This document shows, in pieces, positions 45,633 to 54,425 of a stretch of 64,000 nucleotides of DNA. The stretch's first letter is position 1. Each line of letters begins with the position of its first letter. A model generated the notes under the pieces. That model made no database searches. It was not told the DNA's origin and saw only the letters and a program-made list of their open reading frames with translations. A program made the translations under genes and the position numbers. Source of the DNA: Ruminococcaceae bacterium KH2T8 (GTDB taxonomy: Bacteria > Bacillota > Clostridia > Saccharofermentanales > Saccharofermentanaceae); NCBI GenBank assembly GCA_900111435.1, contig FOIY01000002.1, positions 372,001 through 436,000 on the forward strand. Reading direction: 5' to 3'.

Positions 45633-46271
45633 TCAAAGTTCCGAAGGTAGGTTTACATCGTAGCAACCGCCGATATCCTCAAAACAATCCTCATAATCGT
45701 CAACAGAGCCGTATCCGTAACCGATAACGGCATATACATTTGAACCGCTGAGATAGATACCCTCACAGATATTAGCAATACCGACATTAGCAGCGGCAAG
45801 CGTATAAGTGATACCCTTCTCCTCACCGTCATCAAATTCTACATCATAACCGGTATCCTCAATATCCTCGGCTCCGTCTACCATATCTTCATAATAGTCT
45901 GTTGCATCCTTCTTACTGGCGAAAGACATGCAGACCAGGAAAGCATAATATGTATGATCATCATCACACATTGCAACTATGGTCGCACTCTTGATAGAAC
46001 TGTCGTAGAAGTCGGTAAGAATATCATTTGACTTAAAGACACCCTTGGAATCCTTACCGGTGACAGTGATGTAAGCACCATCTTCAAGATCTTCTCCGTC
46101 CTCGATCATATCAGCGAAATCATCTGCGTCCTTGATCAGCTCGCATCCGTTCTTCTTGGCAGATGCAGCAAGTTTCTTAGGGGAAAGCTTTCCGCCCATT
46201 GCACAGCCTGCCATATTAACAGCCATTACTGCGGTGAGCATGAGTGCAGCTATTTTCTTTAAATTCTTCAT
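45633..46271 (-). CDS. Acidic lipoprotein, paralogue of the next gene
   Basis: A 212-residue lipoprotein; lipobox MAGC with Cys at 23. After a lysine-rich KKNGCELIKD segment the domain is strongly acidic (many DD, ED and DED runs), and contains SKKDATDYYEDM and EEKGITY blocks shared with the gene at 46399. I do not recognise a family. The ATG at 46271 has AAGGAG 8 nt upstream; an in-frame TTG at 46277 is rejected. It is monocistronic and followed by its own terminator. Confidence 0.8.
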   Translation of the reverse strand: MKNLKKIAALMLTAVMAVNMAGCAMGGKLSPKKLAASAKKNGCELIKDADDFADMIEDGEDLEDGAYITVTGKDSKGVFKSNDILTDFYDSSIKSATIVAMCDDDHTYYAFLVCMSFASKKDATDYYEDMVDGAEDIEDTGYDVEFDDGEEKGITYTLAAANVGIANICEGIYLSGSNVYAVIGYGYGSVDDYEDCFEDIGGCYDVNLPSEL

Positions 46272-46347
46272 ATCCAAATCTCCTTATGTTTATACGTTGA
46301 ATCTATCAACTGAAAATGATTCTAACAAAAAATATAACAATAGAAAA

Positions 46348-46371
46348 GACGTCCCGATCACTCGGGACGTC
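46348..46371 (-). terminator. Terminator of the second acidic lipoprotein gene
   Basis: GACGTCCCGA (46348-46357) and TCGGGACGTC (46362-46371) form a perfect 10-bp stem with a TCAC loop; a TTTTCTATT tract follows on minus. Nearly the same sequence as the hairpin at 45583. Confidence 0.87.
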
Positions 46372-46398
46372 TCTTGAAGTTTCAATTGTAAAGTTCTA

Positions 46399-47034
46399 TC
46401 AAACATCATCAGGAAGGATGATATCGTAGCAGCTTGCAACATCTTCGATGTAATCATTGTAGTCATCAGAACCCATACCTGCTCCGATGATAACGAGAAC
46501 ATTCTTGCCGCTCATGTATATGCCTTCAGCGATCTCGACACCATAACCAACTCTTCCCTGATAAGCAAAATAAGTGATACCCTTCTCTTCACCGTCGTCA
46601 GAATCAGAATCAGCGCACCTGTCCTCATGATCTTCCAGAGTATCGAGCATATCTTCATAATAATCCTCGGCGTCCTTCTTGCTGGAGAATGTAAAACACA
46701 TTATGAAAGCACCGGTATCACCGTCATCACCCGCGAAGTAAACAACAGTTGCAGTCTTAATAGACTTATCATAAACATCCCCTGTAAAACTATTATCCTT
46801 AAGGATATCCTTCAGATCGGAGCCTTCTACGGTAATGTAGATACCGTCCTCTACCTCATCCTCTTCCATCTCGTCTTCGAAATCGTCGGGATCCTTGATG
46901 AGCTCGCATCCGTTCTTCTTAGCTGCTGCAGCGAGCTTACTTGGAGCAAGCTTACCGCCGCCCATGCAGCCCGCCATGCTCATTGCCATTGAAAGAACAA
47001 GTCCTGCAGCTACGACCTTCTTGATATTTTTCAT
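46399..47034 (-). CDS. Acidic lipoprotein, tandem paralogue
   Basis: A 211-residue lipoprotein with lipobox MAGC, Cys at 23, the same position as in its neighbour. It shares KLAPSKLAAAAKKNG, ELIKD-DDF, SKKDAEDYYEDM and EEKGITY blocks with the gene at 45633, showing a tandem duplication. The acidic character (DEMEEDEVED) suggests cation binding or an extended surface, but no function is known. The ATG at 47034 has AAGGAG 6 nt upstream; the earlier in-frame ATGs are rejected. Confidence 0.8.
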   Translation of the reverse strand: MKNIKKVVAAGLVLSMAMSMAGCMGGGKLAPSKLAAAAKKNGCELIKDPDDFEDEMEEDEVEDGIYITVEGSDLKDILKDNSFTGDVYDKSIKTATVVYFAGDDGDTGAFIMCFTFSSKKDAEDYYEDMLDTLEDHEDRCADSDSDDGEEKGITYFAYQGRVGYGVEIAEGIYMSGKNVLVIIGAGMGSDDYNDYIEDVASCYDIILPDDV

Positions 47035-47138
47035 AGTCTTCTCCTTACTATCCATCACTGGTTACTTAAAACAAATGGTATTTTATCATAATGTATTTAT
47101 TGTTGTGTATTTTTTTCGAAATTATTAAAATAAACGTG

Positions 47139-47167
47139 TTGACTATTCATGATCACAGGTATAACAT
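47139..47167 (+). promoter_or_regulatory. Putative argG promoter
   Basis: TTGACT (47139-47144, five of six) and TAACAT (47162-47167, four of six) are spaced by 17 bp. The ARG-box pair begins immediately downstream, so repressor binding would block clearance. Confidence 0.45.
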
Positions 47168-47205
47168 GATGTAAGTTTATACAAGATTATGCATAAATAT
47201 TCACA
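47168..47205 (+). promoter_or_regulatory. Tandem ARG boxes (ArgR/AhrC operator)
   Basis: TGCATAAATATTCA (47190-47203) matches the ARG-box core TGNATWWWWATNCA at every position. TGTAAGTTTATACA (47170-47183) matches it at 12 of 14. Their centres are 20 bp apart, the spacing of paired ARG boxes bound by one ArgR hexamer. The pair lies directly before the argG ribosome binding site. No argR gene is in the window. Confidence 0.75.
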
Positions 47206-47224
47206 AAATATTCGGAGGTGCCCT

Positions 47225-48439
47225 ATGGCTAAAGAAAAATTCTTACTTGCTTATTCAGGCGGACTTGATACATCCATCATCATCCCCTGGCTTCTCGAGA
47301 ACTACGATTGCGAAGTTATCGCAATGGCAGGTGAAGTCGGAATCGGTGTTGATGAGACTGCTCTTAAGGAGAAGGCATTAAAGTGCGGCGCTACTAAGTG
47401 CTACGTTGAGGATATCTCCGAAGAGTTCATCACAGATTATATCTACCCTACTCTTAAGGCTAACGCTGTTTACGAGGGTAAGTACCTTCTCGGTACATCT
47501 TTCGCTCGTCCCGTTATCGCTAAGAGAATGGTAGAGATCGCTAAGAAGGAAGGCTGCACAACTATCGTTCACGGTGCTACAGGTAAGGGTAACGATCAGG
47601 TTAGATTCGAGCTTACTATCAAGGCTCTCGCTCCTGAGATGAAGATCCTTGCTCCCTGGCGTGTATGGGATATCAAGTCCCGTGACCAGGAGATCGATTA
47701 CGCTGCAGCTCGTAATATCCCCGTTCCCGTAACAAAGGAAACAAACTACTCTAAGGACGAGAACCTCTGGCACCTCTCTCACGAGGGTATGGATCTTGAG
47801 GATCCCGCTAACGAGCCTGATCTTGATAAGATCCTTGAGCTCATGGTTTCTCCCGAGAAGGCCCCCGATAAGGCTACATACGTAACTATCAAGTTCGAAA
47901 AGGGTGTTCCCGTAGAAGTTGACGGTCAGAAGATGGATCCCGTATCCCTTCTTAAGTACTGCAACAAGGTTGCAGGTGAAAACGGCGTAGGTATCGCTGA
48001 TATCGTCGAGAACAGACTTGTCGGCATGAAGAGCCGTGGCGTATATGAGACTCCCGGCGGAACTCTCCTTTATGCAGCACACAGAGAGCTCGAGCTCCTT
48101 ACACTTGAGCGCGACACACTTCACTACAAGGATCTCGTTGCACAGAGATTCGCTGAGCTCGTGTACTACGGACAGTGGTTCCACCCTCTTCGTGAGGCTA
48201 TCTCCGCTTTCGTTGACGATACTCAGAAGGTCGTTACAGGTGAAGTCAAGATGAAGCTCTACAAGGGTAACTGCACACCTGCCGGCACAACATCACCCTT
48301 CTCCCTCTACGATGAAGAGATCGCTACTTTCGAGGAAGATGATGTTTACGATCAGGCAGAGGCAGGCGGATTCATCAACTGCTTCGGTCTTCCCATGAAG
48401 GTCAACGCACAGATGAAGAAGAGAAACGGTCTTCTCTGA
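47225..48439 (+). CDS. argG: Argininosuccinate synthase
   Basis: Joins citrulline and aspartate using ATP in the penultimate arginine step. The N-type ATP-pyrophosphatase motif AYSGGLDTS is at the N-terminus, and the 404-residue length is typical. The ATG at 47225 has CGGAGGTG just upstream; an in-frame ATG at 47189 lies inside the operator and is rejected. Codon use is strongly biased, indicating high expression. A terminator follows at 48464. Confidence 0.97.
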   Translation: MAKEKFLLAYSGGLDTSIIIPWLLENYDCEVIAMAGEVGIGVDETALKEKALKCGATKCYVEDISEEFITDYIYPTLKANAVYEGKYLLGTSFARPVIAKRMVEIAKKEGCTTIVHGATGKGNDQVRFELTIKALAPEMKILAPWRVWDIKSRDQEIDYAAARNIPVPVTKETNYSKDENLWHLSHEGMDLEDPANEPDLDKILELMVSPEKAPDKATYVTIKFEKGVPVEVDGQKMDPVSLLKYCNKVAGENGVGIADIVENRLVGMKSRGVYETPGGTLLYAAHRELELLTLERDTLHYKDLVAQRFAELVYYGQWFHPLREAISAFVDDTQKVVTGEVKMKLYKGNCTPAGTTSPFSLYDEEIATFEEDDVYDQAEAGGFINCFGLPMKVNAQMKKRNGLL

Positions 48440-48463
48440 TATTACTGTTAATCTGTAAGATCC

Positions 48464-48500
48464 GCGGCTGCCTCAAACATTTGAGACAGCCGCTTTTATT
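48464..48500 (+). terminator. Terminator after argG
   Basis: GCGGCTGCCTCAAA (48464-48477) pairs with TTTGAGACAGCCGC, allowing one mismatch, followed by TTTTATTTT. It separates argG from the GNAT genes and argH, which may depend on readthrough. Confidence 0.85.
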
Positions 48501-48515
48501 TTCTGAGGAGCAACT

Positions 48516-49460
48516 ATGAATATACGTCCATTCAAAAAATGTGATGCCGATACTATAATCTCGTGGATAAAGTCCGAACGGATCTTCCGCTACTGGTGTG
48601 CCGATCGATTCGAATCCTACCCGATAACCGGTAAGGATCTCATCGCACAGTATGAAGATCTGGCATTCAATGACGATATCTTTCATTTCGTCGCCTATGA
48701 CGATCAGGGCCTTATCGGTCATTTCAACATTAGATACCCCGATAAGAAAGATATGAGCACGGTAAGACTCGGCTATGTAATAGTCGATGACAGCAGACGC
48801 GGTCAGGGACTCGGCAAAGAGATGATCGTTACTGCTCTGAGATATGCAGTTGAATATATGAACGCATCGAAAGTTACCATCGGAGTATTTGATAACAACC
48901 CCTCCGCCCTTTACTGCTACCTCGGAGCCGGCTTCAAGGACACGGGTGTTACGGAGACTTACTCATGTCTCGGTGAAGACTGGACGTGTAAAGAGCTCAT
49001 TTATGATGCTTGCGATATATCCGCTGACGCGGAAGGGTTTTCGTATTATATAAGCCCCGAGGACTATATGATGTTCCGCGATGCAGTCGGCTGGGGCCTG
49101 TTCCCTCTCGAAGAAGCCGAGAAAAGCCTCAGGGATTCAATTGTTATCTGTATCAGAGAAGAAGGAAAGCCTGTCGCTCTAGGACGCATCGTATGGGATC
49201 ACGGATATGTCGTTTATATTGCTGATATAATCGTTCTTCCGAAATATCAGGGACAGGGCTACGGCAGAAGGATCATGGAAAAGGTCATGAGCACTATCAG
49301 AAATAATCTTAAACCCGGATACAGTGTAATGGTGAGTCTTTCTTCGGCCAAAGGCAAAGAAAGCTTTTATGAAAAGTTCGGCTTTATCAACAGACCGAAT
49401 GATGATGTTGGACACGGTATGTTCCAGTGGATCAAAGAACCTTTCACGAAGGAGGATTAA
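48516..49460 (+). CDS. Tandem-domain GNAT acetyltransferase
   Basis: A 314-residue protein with two GNAT folds in series. The first (1-165) carries RRGQGLGKEM, the acetyl-CoA pyrophosphate motif; the second (from about 170) carries KYQGQGYGRRIM. The family acetylates amines on small molecules, proteins or antibiotics; no substrate can be named. It lies after the argG terminator, with a GAGGAG site before the ATG and only 3 nt before the next GNAT gene. Confidence 0.85.
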   Translation: MNIRPFKKCDADTIISWIKSERIFRYWCADRFESYPITGKDLIAQYEDLAFNDDIFHFVAYDDQGLIGHFNIRYPDKKDMSTVRLGYVIVDDSRRGQGLGKEMIVTALRYAVEYMNASKVTIGVFDNNPSALYCYLGAGFKDTGVTETYSCLGEDWTCKELIYDACDISADAEGFSYYISPEDYMMFRDAVGWGLFPLEEAEKSLRDSIVICIREEGKPVALGRIVWDHGYVVYIADIIVLPKYQGQGYGRRIMEKVMSTIRNNLKPGYSVMVSLSSAKGKESFYEKFGFINRPNDDVGHGMFQWIKEPFTKED

Positions 49461-49463
49461 ACA

Positions 49464-49919
49464 ATGATCGAATACAGATTAATGACGATGGCCGATTACG
49501 AGCAGGCGTACGACCTTTGGATATTATGCGGCAACGGCTTGAACGATAAGGACGACTCCCCTGAAGGTATCGATAAGTACCTCAAGAGAAACCCCTCCAC
49601 CAGCTTCGTTGCAACTTGTGACGGCAAAGTCGTTGGTGTAATATTATGTGGGCATGACGGCAGACGCGGCATCATCCAGCACGCGTGTGTTTCACCCGAC
49701 TACAGAAGGCTCGGGATCGGTAATAAACTGGTCGAACTTGCACTCGAAGCGCTCAAGAAAGAAGGAATAAACAAAGTCCTTCTCGTTGCATTCAAGAAGA
49801 ATGAAGGCGGAAATGCATTCTGGGAAGCTCAGGGCTTTACACTTCGTGAAGACCTGAACTACAGGAATAAAGCGCTGGCTGAGATGGTCAGGATAGATCC
49901 CGATTATGTTAAGGAGTAA
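49464..49919 (+). CDS. GNAT acetyltransferase
   Basis: A single-domain GNAT enzyme of 151 residues with the acetyl-CoA motif RRLGIGNKL near residue 80. It follows the double-GNAT gene by 3 nt and argH follows it by 5 nt, forming a three-gene unit. A substrate related to arginine metabolism is possible from position but not shown. Confidence 0.85.
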   Translation: MIEYRLMTMADYEQAYDLWILCGNGLNDKDDSPEGIDKYLKRNPSTSFVATCDGKVVGVILCGHDGRRGIIQHACVSPDYRRLGIGNKLVELALEALKKEGINKVLLVAFKKNEGGNAFWEAQGFTLREDLNYRNKALAEMVRIDPDYVKE

Positions 49920-49924
49920 TTGAT

Positions 49925-51286
49925 ATGGCAAAGAAAATGTGGGCAGGACGCTTCGAGAAAGCAACAGACAAAGCAGTTAATGACTATAACTCTTCTCTTC
50001 CCTTTGATTCGAGAATGTATGCTCAGGATATTGAGGGATCCGTAGCTCATTCAGCAATGCTCGCGCGTCAGGGTATCATCTCTCAGGAAGATGCTGATGC
50101 GATAAGAGAAGGTCTTCTTTCGATCAAGGCTGATATCGAGAGCGGCAAGCTCACTTTCGATTCCGATGCGGAAGATATCCATATGTTCATAGAGGAAGAG
50201 CTAACGGCACGTATCGGTGACGCCGGAAAGAGACTTCACACAGGCCGTTCCCGTAATGACCAGGTTGCACTCGATCAGAGACTCTACCTTGTAGACGAGG
50301 CGATCGAGGTAACTGATCTTCTTGACGAGCTCATTGATACTATCGTTGATATTGCCAAGGAGCATCTTACGACATACATGCCCGGTTATACACACCTTCA
50401 GAGAGCTCAGCCCATTACATATGCTCACTATCTGACAGCATATATCGAAATGTTCCTTCGCGACCGTGACAGGATCGAGGCTGCAGCTCAGAGAGCTAAC
50501 ATCTCCCCTCTCGGTTCCGGTGCGCTTGCAGGTACTACATATCCGCTTGACCGCGAGTCAGTAGCTGAGGCTCTCGGCATGGCTGACGTTACAAAGTGTT
50601 CTCTCGACGGTGTAGCAGACAGAGACTTCGCTATCGAATTCGCATCTGCTATCTCCATCCTCATGATGCACTTATCACGAATGTCCGAGGAGATCATCCT
50701 CTATGCATCTCAGGAATTCAAGTTCTATGAACTCGATGATGCTTACTCTACAGGTTCTTCCATGATGCCTCAGAAGAAGAATCCTGATGTTGCTGAGCTT
50801 ACAAGAGGTAAGACAGGCCGCGTATACGGAGACCTTATCTCCCTTCTTGTTATCATGAAGGGACTTCCACTCACCTATAACAAGGATATGCAGGAAGTTC
50901 AGGAATCTCTCTTTGATGTTATCGATACCATAAAGGGCGTTCTTCCTCCTTTCACAGGTATGATCAAGACGATGGTCATAAGAAAGGACAACATGGAAGC
51001 TGCTGCTCTCGGCGGATTTACAAATGCAACAGACCTTGCTGACTATCTCGTACGTAAGGGTATTCCCTTCAGATCCACTCATGAGATCTCAGGAAAGCTC
51101 GTACATTACTGTATCGAGAAAGGCACAACTCTCGAAAAGCTTTCTCTCGATGAGTTCAAGCAGTTCTCCGATCTTATCGAAGAGGACGTCTACGATGCTA
51201 TCTCTCTTGAGACATGCGTTAACAAGAGAACTATCACAGGTGCTCCTGCTCCCGAAGCAGTTAAGAAGTACCTTGAGAGCCTTTAA
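49925..51286 (+). CDS. argH: Argininosuccinate lyase
   Basis: Splits argininosuccinate to arginine and fumarate. The 453-residue protein carries the fumarase/aspartase superfamily signature GSSMMPQKKNP at 277-287, including the catalytic flexible loop. It is a homotetramer in relatives. It begins 5 nt after the GNAT gene with AAGGAG upstream and is separated from argG by the two GNAT genes, an unusual order. Confidence 0.97.
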   Translation: MAKKMWAGRFEKATDKAVNDYNSSLPFDSRMYAQDIEGSVAHSAMLARQGIISQEDADAIREGLLSIKADIESGKLTFDSDAEDIHMFIEEELTARIGDAGKRLHTGRSRNDQVALDQRLYLVDEAIEVTDLLDELIDTIVDIAKEHLTTYMPGYTHLQRAQPITYAHYLTAYIEMFLRDRDRIEAAAQRANISPLGSGALAGTTYPLDRESVAEALGMADVTKCSLDGVADRDFAIEFASAISILMMHLSRMSEEIILYASQEFKFYELDDAYSTGSSMMPQKKNPDVAELTRGKTGRVYGDLISLLVIMKGLPLTYNKDMQEVQESLFDVIDTIKGVLPPFTGMIKTMVIRKDNMEAAALGGFTNATDLADYLVRKGIPFRSTHEISGKLVHYCIEKGTTLEKLSLDEFKQFSDLIEEDVYDAISLETCVNKRTITGAPAPEAVKKYLESL

Positions 51287-51312
51287 TTGATAACTTTCGA
51301 ATAGAAAGATCA

Positions 51313-51339
51313 AGCGGTCCCTTTCGGGGCCGCTTTTTG
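51313..51339 (+). terminator. Terminator after argH
   Basis: AGCGGTCCC (51313-51321) pairs with GGGGCCGCT (51326-51334), including one G-T pair, around a TTTC loop, then TTTTTGT. Confidence 0.88.
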
Positions 51340-51350
51340 TATGCTGATAA

Positions 51351-52661
51351 TTATCTTTCCATCTTCCAGATGGCGGACGAATATGGCGGCAGTTCTGATC
51401 CTCCTCCGAAATCGTGGATATTTCCGGTAAGAAGATCCACAGCCTGACCGCAGCCGGCATCAAAGTGAGCTGTATAAGGATTACAGTCCATATTTATAGC
51501 TACCAGTACGCGTTCATCGCCGCTATTACGCTCGAAGATACACTGCTTATTGGTAAGGACAACTGATCTCATTCCGCCATAGTTCAATGCCCTGCTGTTC
51601 TTCTTAGCTTCAGCCAGACGCGAGATATGGTCAGTAAGTTCGTTCCACTCGGGATTATCAAAGCAGGCGCGAAGTGCAGGATCTCCCTCCTCTTTTCGAG
51701 CCTTAGCTCCCCATTCGGATCCGTAATAGACACAAGGGATACCCGGCATCGTAAATACCATGGTATATACGAGCGGCAGGACTGAAGGATCGTTGATCAT
51801 TGATGCGATCCTCGTTACATCATGATTATCACAGAACGAAAGAAGATGAGCACCGCATGCAACTGTCCAGTCCTCAGGGCCAAAGAGCCTTAAGAGCGAA
51901 TGGATGATCTCGAACATATTACATGAATTGAATGCCGAGTGTATTCCCTTATAGCACTGATAGTTAGTAAGAGAATGAAGATGCATCTCATTGAGCATCC
52001 TGCCGTACTCGCCGTGAAGGACTTCACCGAGGAGCAGGAATTCTGCTTTCTTTGAATCCGTAAATTCGCGAAGTCTCCTTAAGAATTCATGATCAAGACA
52101 ATATGCGACATCGAGCCTTAATCCGTCGATATCAAACAGATCGATCCAATAGTTGACCTTATCGAGGATATGATCGATAACTGCAGGATTACGAAGATTA
52201 AGCTTCACCAGGTCGTAATTACCTTCCCAGCCCTCATACCAGAATCCGTCATTATAGTTCGAGTTACCGTCGAATGAAAGATGAAACCAGTCCTTATAGG
52301 GGGAATCCCACTTTTTCTCCTGAACATCCTTAAAGGCCCAAAAGCCACGACCTACATGATTAAATACACCGTCCAAAACGACCTTTATACCTTCATTGTG
52401 AAGAGCATCGACTACTTTCTTGAAATCATCATTGGTACCGAGTCTCTTATCAATCAGACCATAATCTCTTGTGTTATAGCCGTGTGTATCAGATTCAAAC
52501 ACGGGCGAGAAATAGATAGCGTTGATCCCGAGTTTCTTCATGTGAGGGATCCAGTCGAGTACCTTTAAGATCCTGTGCTCGAGAATGCCGTCATTCTCGA
52601 AAGGCGCTCCGCAAAATCCCAGGGGATATATCTGATAAAATACCGATTCTTCAAACCACAT
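51351..52661 (-). CDS. GH13 alpha-amylase family enzyme
   Basis: A 436-residue cytosolic glycoside hydrolase of family 13 without signal peptide. The conserved regions are DGVFNH (97-102), the nucleophile Asp184 in GLRLD, acid/base Glu213 in LLLGE, and Asp281 in NHD. The short length and the opening VFYQIYPLGF are like neopullulanase, cyclomaltodextrinase or oligo-glucosidase types acting on imported maltodextrins. The ATG at 52661 has GAGGAGG upstream; the in-frame ATG at 52676 is rejected. Confidence 0.88.
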   Translation of the reverse strand: MWFEESVFYQIYPLGFCGAPFENDGILEHRILKVLDWIPHMKKLGINAIYFSPVFESDTHGYNTRDYGLIDKRLGTNDDFKKVVDALHNEGIKVVLDGVFNHVGRGFWAFKDVQEKKWDSPYKDWFHLSFDGNSNYNDGFWYEGWEGNYDLVKLNLRNPAVIDHILDKVNYWIDLFDIDGLRLDVAYCLDHEFLRRLREFTDSKKAEFLLLGEVLHGEYGRMLNEMHLHSLTNYQCYKGIHSAFNSCNMFEIIHSLLRLFGPEDWTVACGAHLLSFCDNHDVTRIASMINDPSVLPLVYTMVFTMPGIPCVYYGSEWGAKARKEEGDPALRACFDNPEWNELTDHISRLAEAKKNSRALNYGGMRSVVLTNKQCIFERNSGDERVLVAINMDCNPYTAHFDAGCGQAVDLLTGNIHDFGGGSELPPYSSAIWKMER

Positions 52662-52721
52662 AAACTTCCTCCTCATGGAGTCAAAACATAAACGATCGAC
52701 ATCCGTTATCTATTTTATCAC

Positions 52722-53393
52722 TCATTCACCTATCATGGATTCAAGCTTCTTACGTGACTTAAAGAGGCCGTCAAGCGAGATAACGAGCATGATAAGGCAT
52801 ACTATAGCACCGCTAACGGCTGCAACGCCCAGCATCTTATAAGAACGTGAAATACCTGATCTGCCTATTAGTGCAGACTCAAGGATAAGAAGAGAAACAA
52901 GAGCATCAGCCTGCCCTATCTTTCTTAGCAGGATCGTAACGATCGATCCTGTCTTCCCCGCCTTAAAGAGGTTGATGATAGACGCTGAAACCTTATATAC
53001 GGTATACAGTGCAACGAAATACAAGATGATCCCGGGATAACTCTTCCAGATATAATTATCGACCAGCATATATACAGCGCCTGCGAGCATGACCGTCAAG
53101 AGCAGCAGAAGCCTGTGGGTTGACTTATATATTTTGATGAATGCTCGCATCTTGTCCTTGGAGAACAGTGCCTTAGTGGATCTTGCAAGTACATTCATAC
53201 GAAGCAATGTGATCACGATATAGTAGATGCACATCATGAAATACCACAAGGATCTCATATAAAGTCCCATCAGGAAGTTAAACGAGATGAATATCAGATC
53301 CAACAAAAGAGACGGCAAAGTAACAAGGACCGTCTGCCGTCTGAAGTCACTCTTAAAGAGCGTTTTGACTACTTTCTCTTTTACTTCGCCCAT
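52722..53393 (-). CDS. Unknown membrane protein, 223 aa
   Basis: I do not recognise a family. The protein has about five to six hydrophobic segments with short basic loops, and both termini are basic or charged. It begins 3 nt after the stop of another membrane protein gene, with which it is probably co-expressed. The glycoside hydrolase follows 60 nt further on. Confidence 0.7.
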   Translation of the reverse strand: MGEVKEKVVKTLFKSDFRRQTVLVTLPSLLLDLIFISFNFLMGLYMRSLWYFMMCIYYIVITLLRMNVLARSTKALFSKDKMRAFIKIYKSTHRLLLLLTVMLAGAVYMLVDNYIWKSYPGIILYFVALYTVYKVSASIINLFKAGKTGSIVTILLRKIGQADALVSLLILESALIGRSGISRSYKMLGVAAVSGAIVCLIMLVISLDGLFKSRKKLESMIGE

Positions 53394-53396
53394 CTA

Positions 53397-54398
53397 TCAG
53401 CTGAGAGAAGCAAGGAAACTGATATTTCTCTGGAGGCACCAGAGCTTAACATTACTGAAAAGGCTCGGATAATCAGGATAAGTACCATTTGTCGTTTCCC
53501 TGAGCCTTCCGAAATTATACTTATGCTTCGTACCGTCAGACATTACGATCTCCATGACTCTATCCTTACTTGTATATGTAGGAGGCGTCATAATGATCTT
53601 TGCGGTCTTTTCCTTATCGATCGTAGTACCGTCGATACCGAGGTTATAGTTATCGATAGTAACCCTGGCAGGAACAGATGCAGGAAATTTCTTGATGTTG
53701 TTTGCGATGATCGCAACAATGACACCAGCAATGAGAGCACAGATAACAGCACTTACGACTGCGATCAGAGCATCAACCGAGAAAATTACAGCGAAGAAAA
53801 ATACTGCAAGGAATACCGCAACGATCAATGTGATTACGATAGTAATGATATTCTTGGACTTACGCTTAGCACAGATCTCATCCTTATTGATCTCGAAATA
53901 CTTCTCAGTATCGAAATATGTCTCTGTAGCCTCTGTCTTCTCAACCTGTTCGAACTCAGTCTTACCGAGATATGCGATAAGCTCGTCGAATTCTGCGGGC
54001 TTGAGCTTAGTACAGTCAATGGAGCGAACCTTATTCTTTTCCGTATCACGAAGCTTGATCGCTCTGGTCGTATTGGTATAGATGCCGTTCGTATAGTGCT
54101 TAACTACGTCAGTACCCTCAAAGTCCTTGAACTCATAGTGCTGAGTCTTCTTACCGTTGATGATATCGATACCTGAGGAAGAGATCTTGATAAAGCGATC
54201 CTTATGAGTAAAGAAGATAAGGACCGAAAGACCGATAGCCAAAAGGATGACACATACGAGATTTAAAGGTAAAGTGCCATTCGGGATAGGCTTGAAGATA
54301 AACATATCCAGCAGGAAAAACAGGACAAATGAACCAAATGCCATGCAGAGCACTGAAGGTATCTTCTTCATGTTCAGTCTATAAGATTTCTCTTCCAT
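53397..54398 (-). CDS. Unknown membrane protein, 333 aa
   Basis: Not recognised. Two hydrophobic helices near the N-terminus (about 14-32 and 43-61) are followed by a polar, beta-rich region of about 110 residues, two more helices at about 184-230, and a soluble C-terminal domain of about 95 residues. The plan (two helices, soluble domain, two helices, soluble domain) resembles that of the unknown protein at 17610 but the sequences do not obviously match. It is probably co-transcribed with the gene at 52722. Confidence 0.7.
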   Translation of the reverse strand: MEEKSYRLNMKKIPSVLCMAFGSFVLFFLLDMFIFKPIPNGTLPLNLVCVILLAIGLSVLIFFTHKDRFIKISSSGIDIINGKKTQHYEFKDFEGTDVVKHYTNGIYTNTTRAIKLRDTEKNKVRSIDCTKLKPAEFDELIAYLGKTEFEQVEKTEATETYFDTEKYFEINKDEICAKRKSKNIITIVITLIVAVFLAVFFFAVIFSVDALIAVVSAVICALIAGVIVAIIANNIKKFPASVPARVTIDNYNLGIDGTTIDKEKTAKIIMTPPTYTSKDRVMEIVMSDGTKHKYNFGRLRETTNGTYPDYPSLFSNVKLWCLQRNISFLASLS

Positions 54399-54425
54399 AA
54401 CGACCTCCGTAAGTTATAAACTTTA

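Noticed and set aside
44645-45640. CIRCE heat-shock operator upstream of htpG and the aminotransferase gene
   Set aside because: No TTAGCACTC-N9-GAGTGCTAA repeat could be found.
47378-48184. 268-codon minus-strand frame opposite argG
   Set aside because: Shadow of a highly biased gene; no domain or ribosome binding site.
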